Source: Tenebrio molitor (taxonomy: Eukaryota; Arthropoda; Insecta; Coleoptera; Tenebrionidae). From it: DNA of 64,000 nucleotides. Within the stretch, counting starts at the first letter, position 1. Each line of letters opens with the position of its first letter. The notes beneath the pieces were generated by a model, which ran no database searches, was not told the origin of the DNA, and worked only from the letters and a program-made list of their open reading frames with translations. The position numbers and the translations under genes were made by a program. Of this stretch, positions 47,005 through 58,440 are shown one piece after another. The stretch spans positions 7,192,001-7,256,000 of the forward strand of contig NC_091054.1 of NCBI RefSeq assembly GCF_963966145.1. Reading direction: 5' to 3'.

Positions 47005-49000
47005 AATGTTTTTCTGTCCTTGTTAAGTTTATCGAGGTAGTCATTTAAGGATAAAGAAATGATAAATTATTGAAAATACTGATACGTGAGTATCGTTAGA
47101 GGAATTTCTTTAAAATTAAAATTTCAAATCTGATATATGATAAAAATATGAGTAGGTATGCGTAAACCTATCTAACGCAAAAAAGAGAAATTTTTAAAGT
47201 ATGTGGCATAATTAGATTCTGCAGCCTTGGTCCAGCTTGTGATGTTAATTTTGTGAATGCACTCGCGTATGTGAACGAAGCCTTAGAGAATAGCCGCCGT
47301 ACGCATTTTGAGGATGGTGTGGGGTGAATTTCCATTCGTATTTGAGCTTTTGGGCAATTAGGCCGCAGCTCGTCTCGCATCGTCTTTAAAAATAATCCAT
47401 TCCCCGGGCTCATTTATTATTAGTAAAGGAGAGCAAAAAGCATTTTTACATTAGCCAGAAAGCTAGCTGAATATGTAATCAGATGCCAGTGAGTGAAGCC
47501 AAAATCAAAAGAAGTGCTCTTAAATAAACATGAGATGCGCCGTTAAGAATAAATCACTTTTTTCGAGGAAATTCGGCCTTCAATCCGCGTCTTCCTCTCA
47601 ACACGGCCAAGAAAGGAAAGAGGCGGAGGACGCGATCGATCCGCCATTAAAAACGTAAAAAGACTCCGCTCTGTAACGCACACACACACACGCACACATT
47701 CCGGATTAAAAATCATGAAGCGGGGGATCGTGACAGGAGCGACGCAATTACAAATCCGGCATTATCCTTCCCGGATTCTTCCGGGTGCCACTTAAGGAGA
47801 ATTAAAAACTAAGCGAGCAACGTCGAGATCAATGCGCGTTCCATGGCAACCCTCAAAGTCACTTAATGAAACAAGATTTTTCATGACGCCGACCAGATAA
47901 GAAACCCGGATCCTGTCCCGGAAACGTTTAATTGCGCCGAATTAACAATTTTTCGCCATCGAACCGACCCGATTAGGCCCCGACGTTTCGACGGAACGTG
48001 TTAAATGAGTAGGCCGGGGATCGTATCTGGAATCAATTTATGTTGGCAATATTGCATATTTGTGTTTCCCCCGGGAGATCCAAATATCAAGGCTGCTCCG
48101 AAACCTCGGCTTCTGAATATTACATCGCCAGAGATATACCTACGATTTTTTTTTTGTTCGCCGCCCCCCCGGATCCATCCTCTTCGGGGAAAAATGATTG
48201 CGTTCTTAATTTTTCCGGGCGGCGGGGGCGGCCGGGGACGATTTACGGCGCCGTGGAAGTGGAGTGCTAATTTGGTTTTCTAATATTTCCTTGCGTTTTG
48301 TATTTAGCGACCTGCAACCCTTCTCATTAATTAGTGTAACTCCACCCGGGGGACTACTGATTCCTCCCTTTCTTGAGGACGCTAAATATTAAGACGCACC
48401 GACAAATGCCGACGAGGGCTGCGCCATTTTCACCTGACGACACCGCACGCCGACGCCTCATATCTATCCCTCCTGGATGTGGGGAATTGTCGTCGGTATT
48501 AGGGAATCCACTTGTGTGTGCGTATTACCGACAATAGAAATAAATCGCCGAATCCTAATTTAAGCGTTCGAGGGGGTTGTCATGGGGTGCAGCTATTTAC
48601 GCTCAAAAATACAATCATGACACACCAAAATTACACCCCTACACCTTTTTCATCACAAATCGAAAATTACTCGGGGGTGGCATTTGGGCACTAATCCAGA
48701 AAAGATTTAACGAGGTCGTTTAGGGTTTAGCCCATAAACCAAAAAGTTTGTATCGGCTTGAAGCGATTGACCATCCGCCATATTCGCCCGATTTGGTATC
48801 TTAGAATATAGTCTACTTCTAAAACTTAAAATATTTAAAAAAGGGGAAGTTATCTTTACAAGAAATGATAATACTAATAGGGAGGGAAAAGTGTTTGCAG
48901 ATTTGAGACATTTTTTTATATAGAATTATTTTCGCAAAAAAGTAAGTTTTGTCATAGTGCATATGAATTATTTTCAAACATATTTTCAAGCTCAAGAATG
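47005..49000. other. Intergenic; GC-richer block 47540-48760
   Basis: The GC-richer block holds a short CA run (47680-47698) and no recognised element or gene. Its unique, element-free character resembles the intron 2 block of lz; a regulatory role is conjecture. Confidence 0.35.
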
Positions 49001-49210
49001 CTTTTGTTGTTGGGGAAATAAGCACGAGTTGAGGACGAGTCCTTTAGTTCCGAACAATAAAAGCATGAATGAAAAGCAAAAAAAAACAATGGCCAATGAC
49101 ATACATGAAAGCAATTTCCACTTATTCATTTTTGAAAAGGTTAACAACTTCCGGCATTTTTTGTTGTCGCTACGACAACCATATCAAATGCAAGCTTTCT
49201 ATAGGACGCT
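49001..49210 (+). repeat. Dispersed repeat, copy 2
   Basis: Same family as 9751-9985 and in the same orientation; see that entry for the shared blocks. The 95-codon frame at 48957-49244 spans it but differs from any frame of copy 1, so it is not evidence of coding. Confidence 0.5.
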
Positions 49211-49460
49211 TAATGTCAGTCTACGATTTTCAATATTTTGGTAGATTATGTCCTTCATGTGTTTAGCAACCAATTGCGTGACAAATATTGACCAATCAAA
49301 ACGAGAAAACAAAAAATAACCCGATAAAATTTCTCTAAAATACACATGTGCAATAATCTGATGAAAAATGTCGGTACCTGATTTTTTTTTTAATTATTTT
49401 GAATAAAAAGGATTGAAAATAATGCATTTGGTTTCATTCGATTCAGGAAATAATCAGCCG

Positions 49461-49637
49461 TATACCCCTCGTGCAAAATTTTAATATCGGAAATTTTTTT
49501 GCTAATGAACTCAAACATCCATAAAAGCCCTCGACTTCGTCTCGTGCTCTTATTTAATTGGTCTTTTGACCTCATTTATGGATGTTTTCGTTCATTAGCA
49601 AAAAAAATTCCGATAAAAAATTTTGCACTTGGGATAT
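49461..49637. mobile_element. Foldback MITE, about 177 bp
   Basis: The left arm TGCAAAATTTTAATATCGGA (49472 onward), continuing to GCTAATGAACTCAAACATCC, is matched by the complement on the right with few mismatches over about 53 bp. The inverted repeat extends weakly outward to TATACCCCTCG/GGGATATA. A 61-codon minus-strand frame across it is not meaningful. Confidence 0.65.
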
Positions 49638-50089
49638 AATATGTGAATATTTCCCGAGACAAATTCAAAAGTCACAGAAATAGTTATTTGTTCGTTACCT
49701 CCCTGGAAAGTGAGTCTGTATCCATAGTTACCAGTGGGTAAAGGTTTCTCTTTCGTTCACTTCACTTTCGCTCATCGTTTTTCGCTCACTGTCTCACTTG
49801 TAAAAATACATAGATATTAACATGAAGAAGCATTTTTAATAAATTTTTCGGGAATATTTTTCCTTTTTGTTTCCAATCCAATCAGATAAAATGTGAATTT
49901 GCTAATGACACAAGCGAATATTCATGCAATAGTACACCATTCGATAATCACACTAGTGCATTCATTACCACTCTTATTTGCTTGTCGAAATGCAAATTTG
50001 ACAACAATCCGAGTGGATTCAATGTTTTGAAGGAAATTTGTAGTGTTTAATTTATTTGAATTTCCTTAAAATATTTTCCAAAGCTTATA

Positions 50090-50622
50090 CTGGGTGCCCC
50101 AAAATTCGCGGAACAACGTAATAGTACGTTGTTAAGTAATCATTAAGAAATCAGGTAAAAATGTTTAAAAAAATCAATCTTATTTTTTGTCGAAGATATG
50201 GACCTATTCGTTACATTAAATGTAGCAACATTTAAAAACATTCTATGTATCCCAATAGTCTGTAAATATTTCATTTTTGTTGTATCCTTGGAAATGAGAG
50301 GGAAAAATCAAAGCCGTGTTGCCGTACGCTATTTGAGGTAAAACGAACATAAAATTACTACTTGGAAATGCTGGAAATAATGAAGAAAATAATTGCAAAC
50401 CTGATCACAATCGTTCAAAATTATTAGGCCACTGGCTAGTAAAAGACAAATAGTCACAATCTTTTTTATTATTTAAAATAAATGAGATCAAAGTTGCACG
50501 TTTTGGGCCCCCATATCTTCAAATCTAAGAGGTATAGAATTTTTTAATTATTTTTCTCGTTATTTTCTAACATGAATTGACATTGCCTCATTGAGTTGTT
50601 CCGCGAATTTTGGGGCACCCAG
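50090..50622. mobile_element. Tc1/mariner-type MITE, 533 bp
   Basis: Perfect inverted ends of 28 bp start CTGGGTGCCCCAAAATTCGC, flanked by TA at 50088-50089 and 50623-50624. The interior has no transposase-like frame. Confidence 0.85.
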
Positions 50623-51571
50623 TATAAAAAAAACAAATCCACCTTATTTTAATAAATATAAAAATGATTTTTTTTTTGAGTTTAACACATTTAAATACAT
50701 ATAGGCAATGTATGCATCAATGTCTTGTGTTAAAGAAACTGTTCTTAATTATTTATTTGTAAATTGACACAATCATTAGGAGAGGTGCTTAATTGAGACA
50801 AATCATATCATACAACAATCTCAGTTAACCAAAATACACTCATTTATTAGTATTTAATAATAGTATGTTATACGCCAAGGTAGAGAAGACATTTTTTTAA
50901 GCCGAGGTAGTTTATAAATAAAGAAGCGAGGTTTAAATTTGTCTTCTCTAGCGTGGTGTATATATTATTTTTTTCACTACTAGATCCGTTAAAACCCTTT
51001 CTAATAATAATTATTAATTAAATTTGTTTGTCCGATGCGACGATCCGAGTTCTCATTTTTCAACGGTTGCTATGAAAATTGAAAATCGTCTGTCTACGTT
51101 AACCAATAAAATCAAAGAAAATCTTTCGTTGCTAGGTGACGGCTGTTCATTATTGACCTTGGTTAATAATGAAAATTATTATTAACCTTGGGAGAGAAAT
51201 TCTACTTCGAGAGTCAATAATGACGCCTTCTGAGACTAGTAGTGAAAAAACCTTTTTAAGTTGCAGTTATCGAATTGAAAATGACTTTTTCATGATGTGA
51301 AATAGTTTCGTTACATTTCTATTTTTAAATGAATTTTCAGTAAATTTTTTAAGCTTTCATGTTGTGTGGATAATTAGATACGGGTGATGTAAATTTCGGC
51401 CGTAAAATTTAAAAACTTTTTTCAGAAATATTTAAAAACCAGGGTAATATGTATGACTATAATGACTATTACGAAGGAAAGACGTCATGTGATAAGCAAA
51501 TAGAAACAGAGTAATAAAAATGTGTCTGATGCATTTAAAGTTGACATTGAAAAAGTAACGAGGATGCAATA
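50623..51571. other. AT-rich intergenic with small inverted pieces
   Basis: Around 50890-50965 the phrases GAGAAGACA and TGTCTTCTC, and around 51150-51185 TATTGACC...GGTTAATAATGAAAATTATTATTAACC, form short hairpins. No gene recognised. Confidence 0.4.
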
Positions 51572-52084
51572 CAGGGTGCGTCTACTAAAACTTTATATCC
51601 GAATATCTTTTTTAATTATCAATTAAGGTAAACAATATTTAGCAATATTATATATCTCAATGACCTCTTGACATGTGCTTAACAAAAGTTAACGAAACCT
51701 GCAAGGATACAGAGTTATTTGAAAAATAACCGCAGTAAAAAAAATTTTTTTGGCTTTTTCTCAGATTACGGAGTATAACATATTCAGCTGTGGCCTCTGT
51801 ATCTCCCTGTAGTGTTTTTATTACACTTTTACTGATGACTACGCAATAAATTAGTGTTAAAAAGAACTAATTTTCCAGCTGTGTTCAAAACAGAGTTTAT
51901 GCGTAAAAAGTTGTTACGAATTTGTTTCACAGATTACTCATTTTTCAGCAAATAATTTAGATACGTCAATTTGACGGGGCATTGTTATCTTATATAAAAT
52001 TCTTTTATCCAACATTCAATAGTAATATCGTGTTTTACTAGTTAGTTTTAATTGAGTAAACTGGGCTATAACTAGTCTGTTGTT

Positions 52085-52350
52085 ATAACCCACGTTGCCA
52101 TTTGCACCGTGGGTTATAACATACATAACCCACGTTGCCATTAGCACCGTGGGTTATTAACGTCCATAACCCATCGGGAGCAGAATTTCATCAATAATGT
52201 CATTATCTACAAATTTTGGAATATTGGATAAAACGTTGTATGGCATACGTGGGTTATTAAGTACTACCCACTCGAGGTAATAACCTACTCGGGCAAGCCC
52301 TCGTAGGTTACAAATACCTCTCGTGGGTAATATCTTAAATAACCCACTTA
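52085..52350. repeat. Cluster of short hairpins built on ATAACCCACG
   Basis: Two 40-bp direct units start at 52085 and 52125. Each is itself a hairpin: ATAACCCACG, a 13-bp loop, then CGTGGGTTAT. Degenerate pieces follow, including AACCTACTCGGGCAAGCCCT with its stem partner CGTAGGTT at about 52282-52309, and GTGGGTAAT...TAACCCAC at about 52323-52348. No protein reading is supported. Confidence 0.75.
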
Positions 52351-52689
52351 TACCATAAATAACTATTATTACTGAACTATTCGGTAAAATACAATAAAAA
52401 TTCAAATAGGTATGTATGTATGTACAAACCCCCGGTGTAGGTACGTCTGCATCATAGGGATCAGTCTTCTCTGGAAAAATTTACTAAACTATTTTAAAGT
52501 AAGTTTTCAATAAAACGAATTTAAATGTTATTAATTTTATTTTTTAAACAATGAATCATGGGGTACCCGGTATTTATAAAAGTGGCTATTATGGAGGTGG
52601 GTGCGTCAAGCTTAAAGAGGGGGTGAAGGTGAATAAATAATTTAAGCACATACTAAATAATAACAATTAAAATATCTGCAATAAATTTG

Positions 52690-53045
52690 TTTGGGGCCTA
52701 ATGGGGGCTCCAGGAATTGTTCGGAACCAAATGGGGCTCATGGGTTTGCTCAGCCTAATGGAGGCTTCACTGGTTTGATTGTAGGCGCGCGTAAACTGAC
52801 ACACCGTATCGTTTTGTGTAAAACGTTTATTTACATTTATGTACAATTGCTTGGGACCGTACGACCGTACTCGAGATGTTGGATAAATGACTTAGTGACT
52901 TCTGACTGTGACTGTTCTACTCTGAGTCCATCTCGGTATTGTCGTCTCAAATCTCTGTCATTCACCCACGCAGGGGTGGTTCTCGTTCTGAAAGGAGGGG
53001 GGTGGCTCTTTGCCCCGACAAAATTCAACAATGTAACACAATTAG
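52690..53045 (-). repeat. LTR-like remnant (tentative)
   Basis: On the minus strand this reads as a terminal-repeat-like stretch: a GC-richer body with repeated short motifs, a poly(A) signal AATAAA (complement near 52824) and a GTTTTACAC stretch after it, then a segment with repeated GAGCCCC/CATTAGGC phrases. The 88-codon frame through it has no domain. I found no second LTR, primer-binding site or target duplication. Confidence 0.25.
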
Positions 53046-53087
53046 CAGCAAAGAAAATTTTAAAAATGTACTCAAAATAATTATAAC

Positions 53088-53442
53088 TAAATAAGATGCT
53101 CAAAATTTATTTCGACCATTAACTTCCACACACCTTTCAATTCTGGAATAAAAACTCCGTGAAGTTCTTGTTGCAGGATCATTTCATATGGATGAAATTT
53201 CAAAGACTTTAAAGTTTAATAATCGTGCTTTGTGAGACATTCAGTGTAGCCGCTACTACTCTTGTGCTTGTGTGTGGATTTTCAGTTACCTAATCAACAA
53301 CGGCATTTTGAAAGTTAATATTTTTGGGGAGTGCATCCCTTACTCGTGGAAATTCTTTAACACTGCCAGTATCTTCAAACAGCTTTACAATTCATCTGAA
53401 GAATTCTTGCTGCGGCTCGATAGTACCGGTGACACTCTCCAT
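53088..53442 (-). pseudogene. Mariner-type transposase, N-terminal HTH fused to the C-terminal end
   Basis: Reading the minus strand from 53442, MESVTGTIEPQQEFFR is followed after a stop by IVKLFEDTGSVKEFPRVRD, then after another stop VTENPHTSTRVVAATLNVSQ and STI. After a frameshift it gives FHPYEMILQQELHG and closes with a CVEVNGR...FEHLI-type end at 53088. F-E-D-T-G-S-V, P-x-x-S-T-R, H-P-Y-x-x-x-x-x-Q-E-L and the C-x-x-x-N-G-x-x-F-E-H-L end are hallmarks of mariner-like transposases. The whole catalytic DDD/DDE middle is missing, so the copy is an internal-deletion derivative that then accumulated stops. Confidence 0.7.
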
Positions 53443-54071
53443 ACGTAAAAATAATATTAATTTCCTCTTGCTGTGAGAACAACATCTTGTATAAAAGATT
53501 ATTTCAAAGATTTCACGAACTTTTTTACTTTGACGTTGTCAAATAATAAATTAATTATGTTTTTTTTTTTTGTAAATCAGTAAGCCGTGAAGTACTTTTT
53601 TACGTAAATACACACTGGTGAATGAAGTCTGAAAATTGTCTTTATTTAACATTAATTTATTGGTCAATAATAAGCACTAGGATGATTATTAGGCAGAAAA
53701 TCTACACAGAAACATTTGATATGCATGTTAAAAGTTATAATGTTAGGAAATGCTGAAAATAAATTTTTTTCATTAATTTTTTTCTTGAATATTCCTCTTC
53801 TGTCCAGATCCTTGTTAATTTTTGTAGTGCCTATGTAAAGAGGGCAATGCAGCCTTTATTAAGACTAAATATCGTTGAGCAGTCATTTAAAATAACGAAG
53901 ATATTCAAATATAAAGTTTAAGCAGACGCACCCTGTATGTATGAGCTTCATATTTTTTTTGTATAGGGGTAATTTTATAATACCTATCAAAATATCAATA
54001 ATATTGCCGGAACGTTATACTTAGATGTGGATTAGGGACTTAAGTTGGCACTACCAGGAAAAGTAACTATA

Positions 54072-54845
54072 CCCGAGACAACGAACAGATATAGTAATAA
54101 AACCGCCCCCTAGTGCCCGCGTATTTTAAACAGCAGCTTCCAATTGGCTTATTCAAAACGTGCGCATATTTTTGAAAGCCTGATGTACAGTTAATTTCAA
54201 AATTATAGAGTACACCTAATTTTCTACAGTGTAAAAAGCACTTACATTTCTTGTCAATGATCAATGTCAATTTTGACAAACAAAATATCTAATCTAACCG
54301 AAAACGCGAAAGTTCTCATTCTTTCCAAATTAGAAGAAAGGTGGTCGATCCGAAGGGTAGCCCACTATTATAACATCGCCAAGAGCACCGTGCAGAGGAT
54401 AAAACAGACACTATTATGGTGTTCTTAAATCAAGGACATTTTATGTTGTCAAACTTACCTAACCTATATAAAAAATATGACACTCAAATTTCAAAAAGGC
54501 ATCTTTACATATGGAAAAAACTGTAATAAATTGACTTCTTGATTTTTGAGGTGTACTCGATAATTTTGAAATTAACTGTACATCCACAAAAATTACTTGA
54601 CGGCATCTCCTTAGTTTTAAACAAGCTTCGGCAGTTTGACCACGTGTTCATATTTGGATATGATCTGCACGTCAATGAATGCAATTTTTTTCTCAGTCTG
54701 TCAACTATATCACATTCTTATAAGAATGACAAATGGCAAAGAACCTGCCTTTTTGTGAAATAGGCTTCGGCGTAGCTCGTTCAGCGCAAATAACGCCACA
54801 TTGCCCTTTTTTTTATTAGGTACTATATCTGTTCGTTGGCCCGGG
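54072..54845 (+). mobile_element. Tc1-like element, 774 bp, with nested inverted repeats
   Basis: The outer inverted ends contain CAACGAACAGATATAGTA, flanked by TA at 54070-54071 and 54846-54847. A second, inner inverted repeat of about 36 bp (54182-54217 against 54549-54584) contains GATGTACAGTTAATTTCAAA and differs at one or two positions. The only meaningful frame lies inside the inner pair at 54264-54428. Either a single element with complex ends or an element within an element. Confidence 0.7.
54264..54428 (+). CDS. Orphan helix-turn-helix peptide, 54 aa, transposase-derived
   Basis: Open from ATG to TAA without a break. The core reads LTENAKVLILSKLEERWSIR, then RVAHYYNIAKSTVQRIKQ, ending TLLWCS. 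This is a clear psq/Tc1-type HTH: a first helix with L-S-K-L-E-E, then W-S-x-R-x-V-A, then the recognition helix I-A-K-S-T-V-x-x-I-K. Transposases of this type continue for about 300 more residues; here a stop follows at once and no catalytic block appears downstream in the element. It may be a truncated relic or a stand-alone DNA-binding peptide able to bind the element ends. Expression is unknown. Confidence 0.5.
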   Translation: MSILTNKISNLTENAKVLILSKLEERWSIRRVAHYYNIAKSTVQRIKQTLLWCS

Positions 54846-54847
54846 TA

Positions 54848-57163
54848 TAGGCATAGGTATAGTATAGGCGCTTATTAGGTATGTGGATATGACAGATTTC
54901 TCACTAACGTACAGTTCAATCATAAGTTTTAAGCGACCTTGAGTTTGACAATCCACATCTAAAACGTTTTTACTATACGTACCTACAGGAGAAAAAAAAA
55001 AACTAAAAATACCTAAACACTAAGTCTCAAGAAAATAACATTTGTTTTAGTCAACCCAGTGTACCCCATTCAATACATTTATTTTGTACAATCTACTCGT
55101 GGTTTATTCATAATCATAATATATGTAATTTTTTTCTTTCTTAAAACATCATCTACTTTATTCTCCCTTTCCTTGCCGTTTCATTTCTTTTCTTTCATCT
55201 TTTCTCTTTCTGCGTTTGTCTCTAACCCGTCTCTAAAGTGAAAGCGAGAACATTCTGGAGCCGGCTTCAATAATAACAATGATTAACGGTAGGCGATCAG
55301 TTCTGCAGAAAGTGATAGATCGATATCTGTTGGGTAAGGAAATGAAACAATAAAACGCCACCTGTAAGCGACAGATTCGGCCATATCGAACACTTTTAAC
55401 AACTCCCGGTGACTCGGTAATAACACCATTTATTAAAAACGTTAGAGGGGCGGCGAGTGAAGCCCCGTCCGTTCGGAATGCGATTAATCAGTCGATCTGT
55501 TTACAAACAGGAGCGGCTCCGGGGGCCGGACATGATGTTGGTAAATTTCAGGGCGCCGCGGTAATTTCAGACGGGGGCCACTTAAGGTGATTCTTTTTCA
55601 GTTAAACGAGCCATAAAGCACCAAGGCAGGACGTAAGCAGGCAGCAACGGGAATAAAAGTGAAGACGCGGCTCCATTTTAATAAGCAAATGGTCTAAAAT
55701 TAGTAAGCAGCCGTAAAAGGCGTCCGCCTCTTTAGCGCAAACAAGCTTATTAGACGGTAACTTTCGACTTGGAGTTTTCCTTTTCGTGGGGACCATTCTC
55801 ATAGATGAGCCGGCGACGGTCTTTATACGAGCATTTTAGGGTTTATATATTCATGGCAACGCTCAAGATTAAGACGGAGCATGGCCAACTCTGATGTGTG
55901 TTGGGGGATTAACGCCAACTTACGACTTGATGGATAATTTTAGAGGCGGTGTACACAGCAAACACTGTTGAATATTTATCATAAACTCCGGAAGCTCCGC
56001 TTATAATTGCGAATCCATATTTAACAGCGACGGATTTTAATTTGGCCGGGCGATATTTCTTCACTCTTTTCCGATGGGCCCTAGTTTGCATACGTTATCG
56101 TCGACCTACCACAGTGTCTAACCACCAGCCGCCAGAATGAACAACCCCCCAACCGAGTGGCGGCCGAGAACCCGTCCTCGCCCACCGCCAGAACTCGACG
56201 GGGCGACTCCGCGAAACATGGGGTAGTTTTTAATTAAGGCGACACAACGAGAGCGTTAAGAATTCCAGGGATTCCAGACTGTTTTAATTGTGTTACGATT
56301 AGTCAACGCTCCTTGTCGGGACCGGAGGCTGGCGTGGGTCCGACGAGGAGGTCCTCTAAGCACATAAAGAAGACCTAACGAGGAATTCGAAGAAATGCAA
56401 ATATGCATTTAATTAGCGTTATTAAATTATAAATGCGAACGGCCGACCGGAGGGTTGTTAAGAAACCGACCCGGGGAGCCACCGAGGCTTGCGGGGGCGG
56501 CCGTAATGGCCAAACTTATAACCGAATCTTATTTGGACATCTTGTTCGTGAAAGAAAGGATCGTGGTGGGCAAGAGGAGACCCAGTTAGTCTGTGATTAG
56601 GTCGTGTGGTGGTAATAATGTAGACTAATTCGAACGTCTGGGGTAGTTTGGAACGGGGTTAACCACTACAAAGTAGGTGATGAGGGTGGGGGTAGGTGTG
56701 CCTACATAGGAAACTATGATACATTTTAATAAATTCTACTTCTATCGTCTATTTTTTACTATCACTCACCCCGTCAATATAATAATAATTTCTCTTCTCT
56801 AACTCCTACACTTCCTTTACCAATTCTAAATTTTATTATTAGTCTTCTTTGAGGAATTTCTTTGTGTTTTTTTATTAATTTGTTAGGTATACTCACCCAA
56901 GAGATGTTCCACTTTTTCTATTTTCTCTTTCGCTCTTCTGTCAAGGAACCCAAATTCTACTTCTACTTAAATTCTACTTCTATTGTTGCTTTACCTCAAC
57001 ATAATTCCCACTCTACCCTTGCCAACGCTATAATTCTTCTATTTTTAGTTTTCAGTAGGAAAAATCTCTAGGTTCTATTTTTTTTTAATTTGTTGTAATC
57101 TTTCAACAAACATATTACCTTTACCCTTTTCTACCAAGAGTTTTTTTCTAGTCTGAGGTGGAA
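54848..57163. other. Intergenic; GC-richer unique block 55240-56700
   Basis: The block contains no recognised mobile element and no gene with a recognisable domain. It includes runs such as CGACCGGAGGG and several AATTAA words. Candidate regulatory DNA by character only. Flanks are T- and TC-rich. Confidence 0.35.
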
Positions 57164-57507
57164 ATAGTTATTTGTACAACTAGTTGAAAGTCATACTTTT
57201 TTTCATGAATTTGCAGTTTGCTTAACGAAGGCGTAGCCCGAGTTAATCAAGCAAATGAGTGAAAAAAAAGACTTTCATAACGTGTTGTATACGCTTTTTT
57301 TTTGCATATCGTTATAAGTTGTAAAATTTGGTCTAAAAGGATTTATGAAAAAAAAAAGTAGGTAGGTATGCTTTGACAATCATCTGCAAGGAGATGGAAT
57401 AAAATAATGCAAAAAAGTACTACTTTCACTACGATTTTTAGTTTAAAAAAGTGCTACTTTCATTACGATTTTTCGTTGAAATAAGTGCTACTTTCATTAC
57501 GATATTC
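57164..57507 (+). repeat. Dispersed repeat with 34-bp tandem array, copy 1
   Basis: Begins AGTTATTTGTACAACTA and passes through GTCATACTTTTTTTCA, GGCGTAGCCCGAGTTAATCA and TTTGGTCTAAAAGGATTTAT. It ends with three 34-bp units containing GCTACTTTCATTACGATTTT (57411, 57445, 57479). The relative at 61255-61513 has the same order of parts. No terminal repeats or protein frame. Confidence 0.7.
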
Positions 57508-58440
57508 AAATCGCTATAAATTAGTCAATTTTTGAAATATTCGAATACGGCTCCAGCCACACATTTTCCAAAACTCTTTTCCTTTATGAAAAAGTTGTTA
57601 GAAAAAGATGATTTTCTAAAATTTCTAAACTAGACTAGGAACGTTAATTTCTACTTCTATTGCTTCTGTACGTCAAGGTCTCCTCTATTTTTGGTTAAAT
57701 TTTTTTTAGTTTGTTCAAAACAACATTTCTCTATTTAAAATCGTAGTTTTCAAAGTTTCCTTGTTTTAAAATTTTCCATTCTTAAAAATATTTCTCATCA
57801 TATCTCTAGGTTCTTGTCAATTTTTTCTATTATTTTCCCTTTAACATTGTTATTGTTATTGATCTTTTCTTTTCTTTCTTAAACCTGTCTTTAATGTCAG
57901 CTTATTTCTTCTTAATTCCGCTATGTAATTTTGCGTCCTTTTTATTTTTTATTCAACACTAAAAATTTTTTTGTATTTTATATGTTTTCCATTTCTTTTT
58001 AATTCCAACACCGTTTGTAAGACTACTATTATACCTACTATCAAAGATTATCTTTGCTCCCTTGGACCCGTCGCATCCACCATTCTCTTATTCTTCATAC
58101 TCTTTACAATCTTTTTTTTTCACGTTTTCTTTTCTTTGGTTTCTCTTCATTTCTTATTTTAAAGATTTTCCAGGTTTTGTTAGTTATTTTTTTTCTTTTT
58201 TAAGGATTAACATAATCTTCTAAATCTCCTAATTTCATTGCACCTATGATTCTCAAATAAAATGAAAAAAACAACCATTCTTAAATAAGGCTTCATTGTT
58301 AAAAATACGTGAACTTTAAAAAAGCTTACTACGAGGACAATATTTATTTTAATAAATCGTATTGCATAAACGACAGCCAGAAGACATAAATGCAAGAAAG
58401 TAAGGTTAGGTTATTGTTTGTTGACGTTTCATGTAAATAT
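57508..58440. other. T-rich intergenic
   Basis: Strongly T-rich low-complexity sequence. Hydrophobic open frames here are compositional. Confidence 0.4.

Larger units (their letters stand above)
51572..53935 (-). mobile_element. Mariner-like element remnant, 2.36 kb, with nested sequence
   Basis: The left end CAGGGTGCGTCTACTAAAAC and the right end's complement agree over about 40 bp with four differences. TA lies at 51570-51571 and 53936-53937. A broken transposase frame lies on the minus strand at 53088-53442. The middle (52085-53045) holds hairpin repeats and an LTR-like stretch that look like later insertions, which would explain the unusual length. Confidence 0.75.

Noticed and set aside
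57971..58162. Hydrophobic 63-codon frame as a membrane protein
   Set aside because: Lies in strongly T-rich sequence where Phe/Leu/Ile codons arise from composition.
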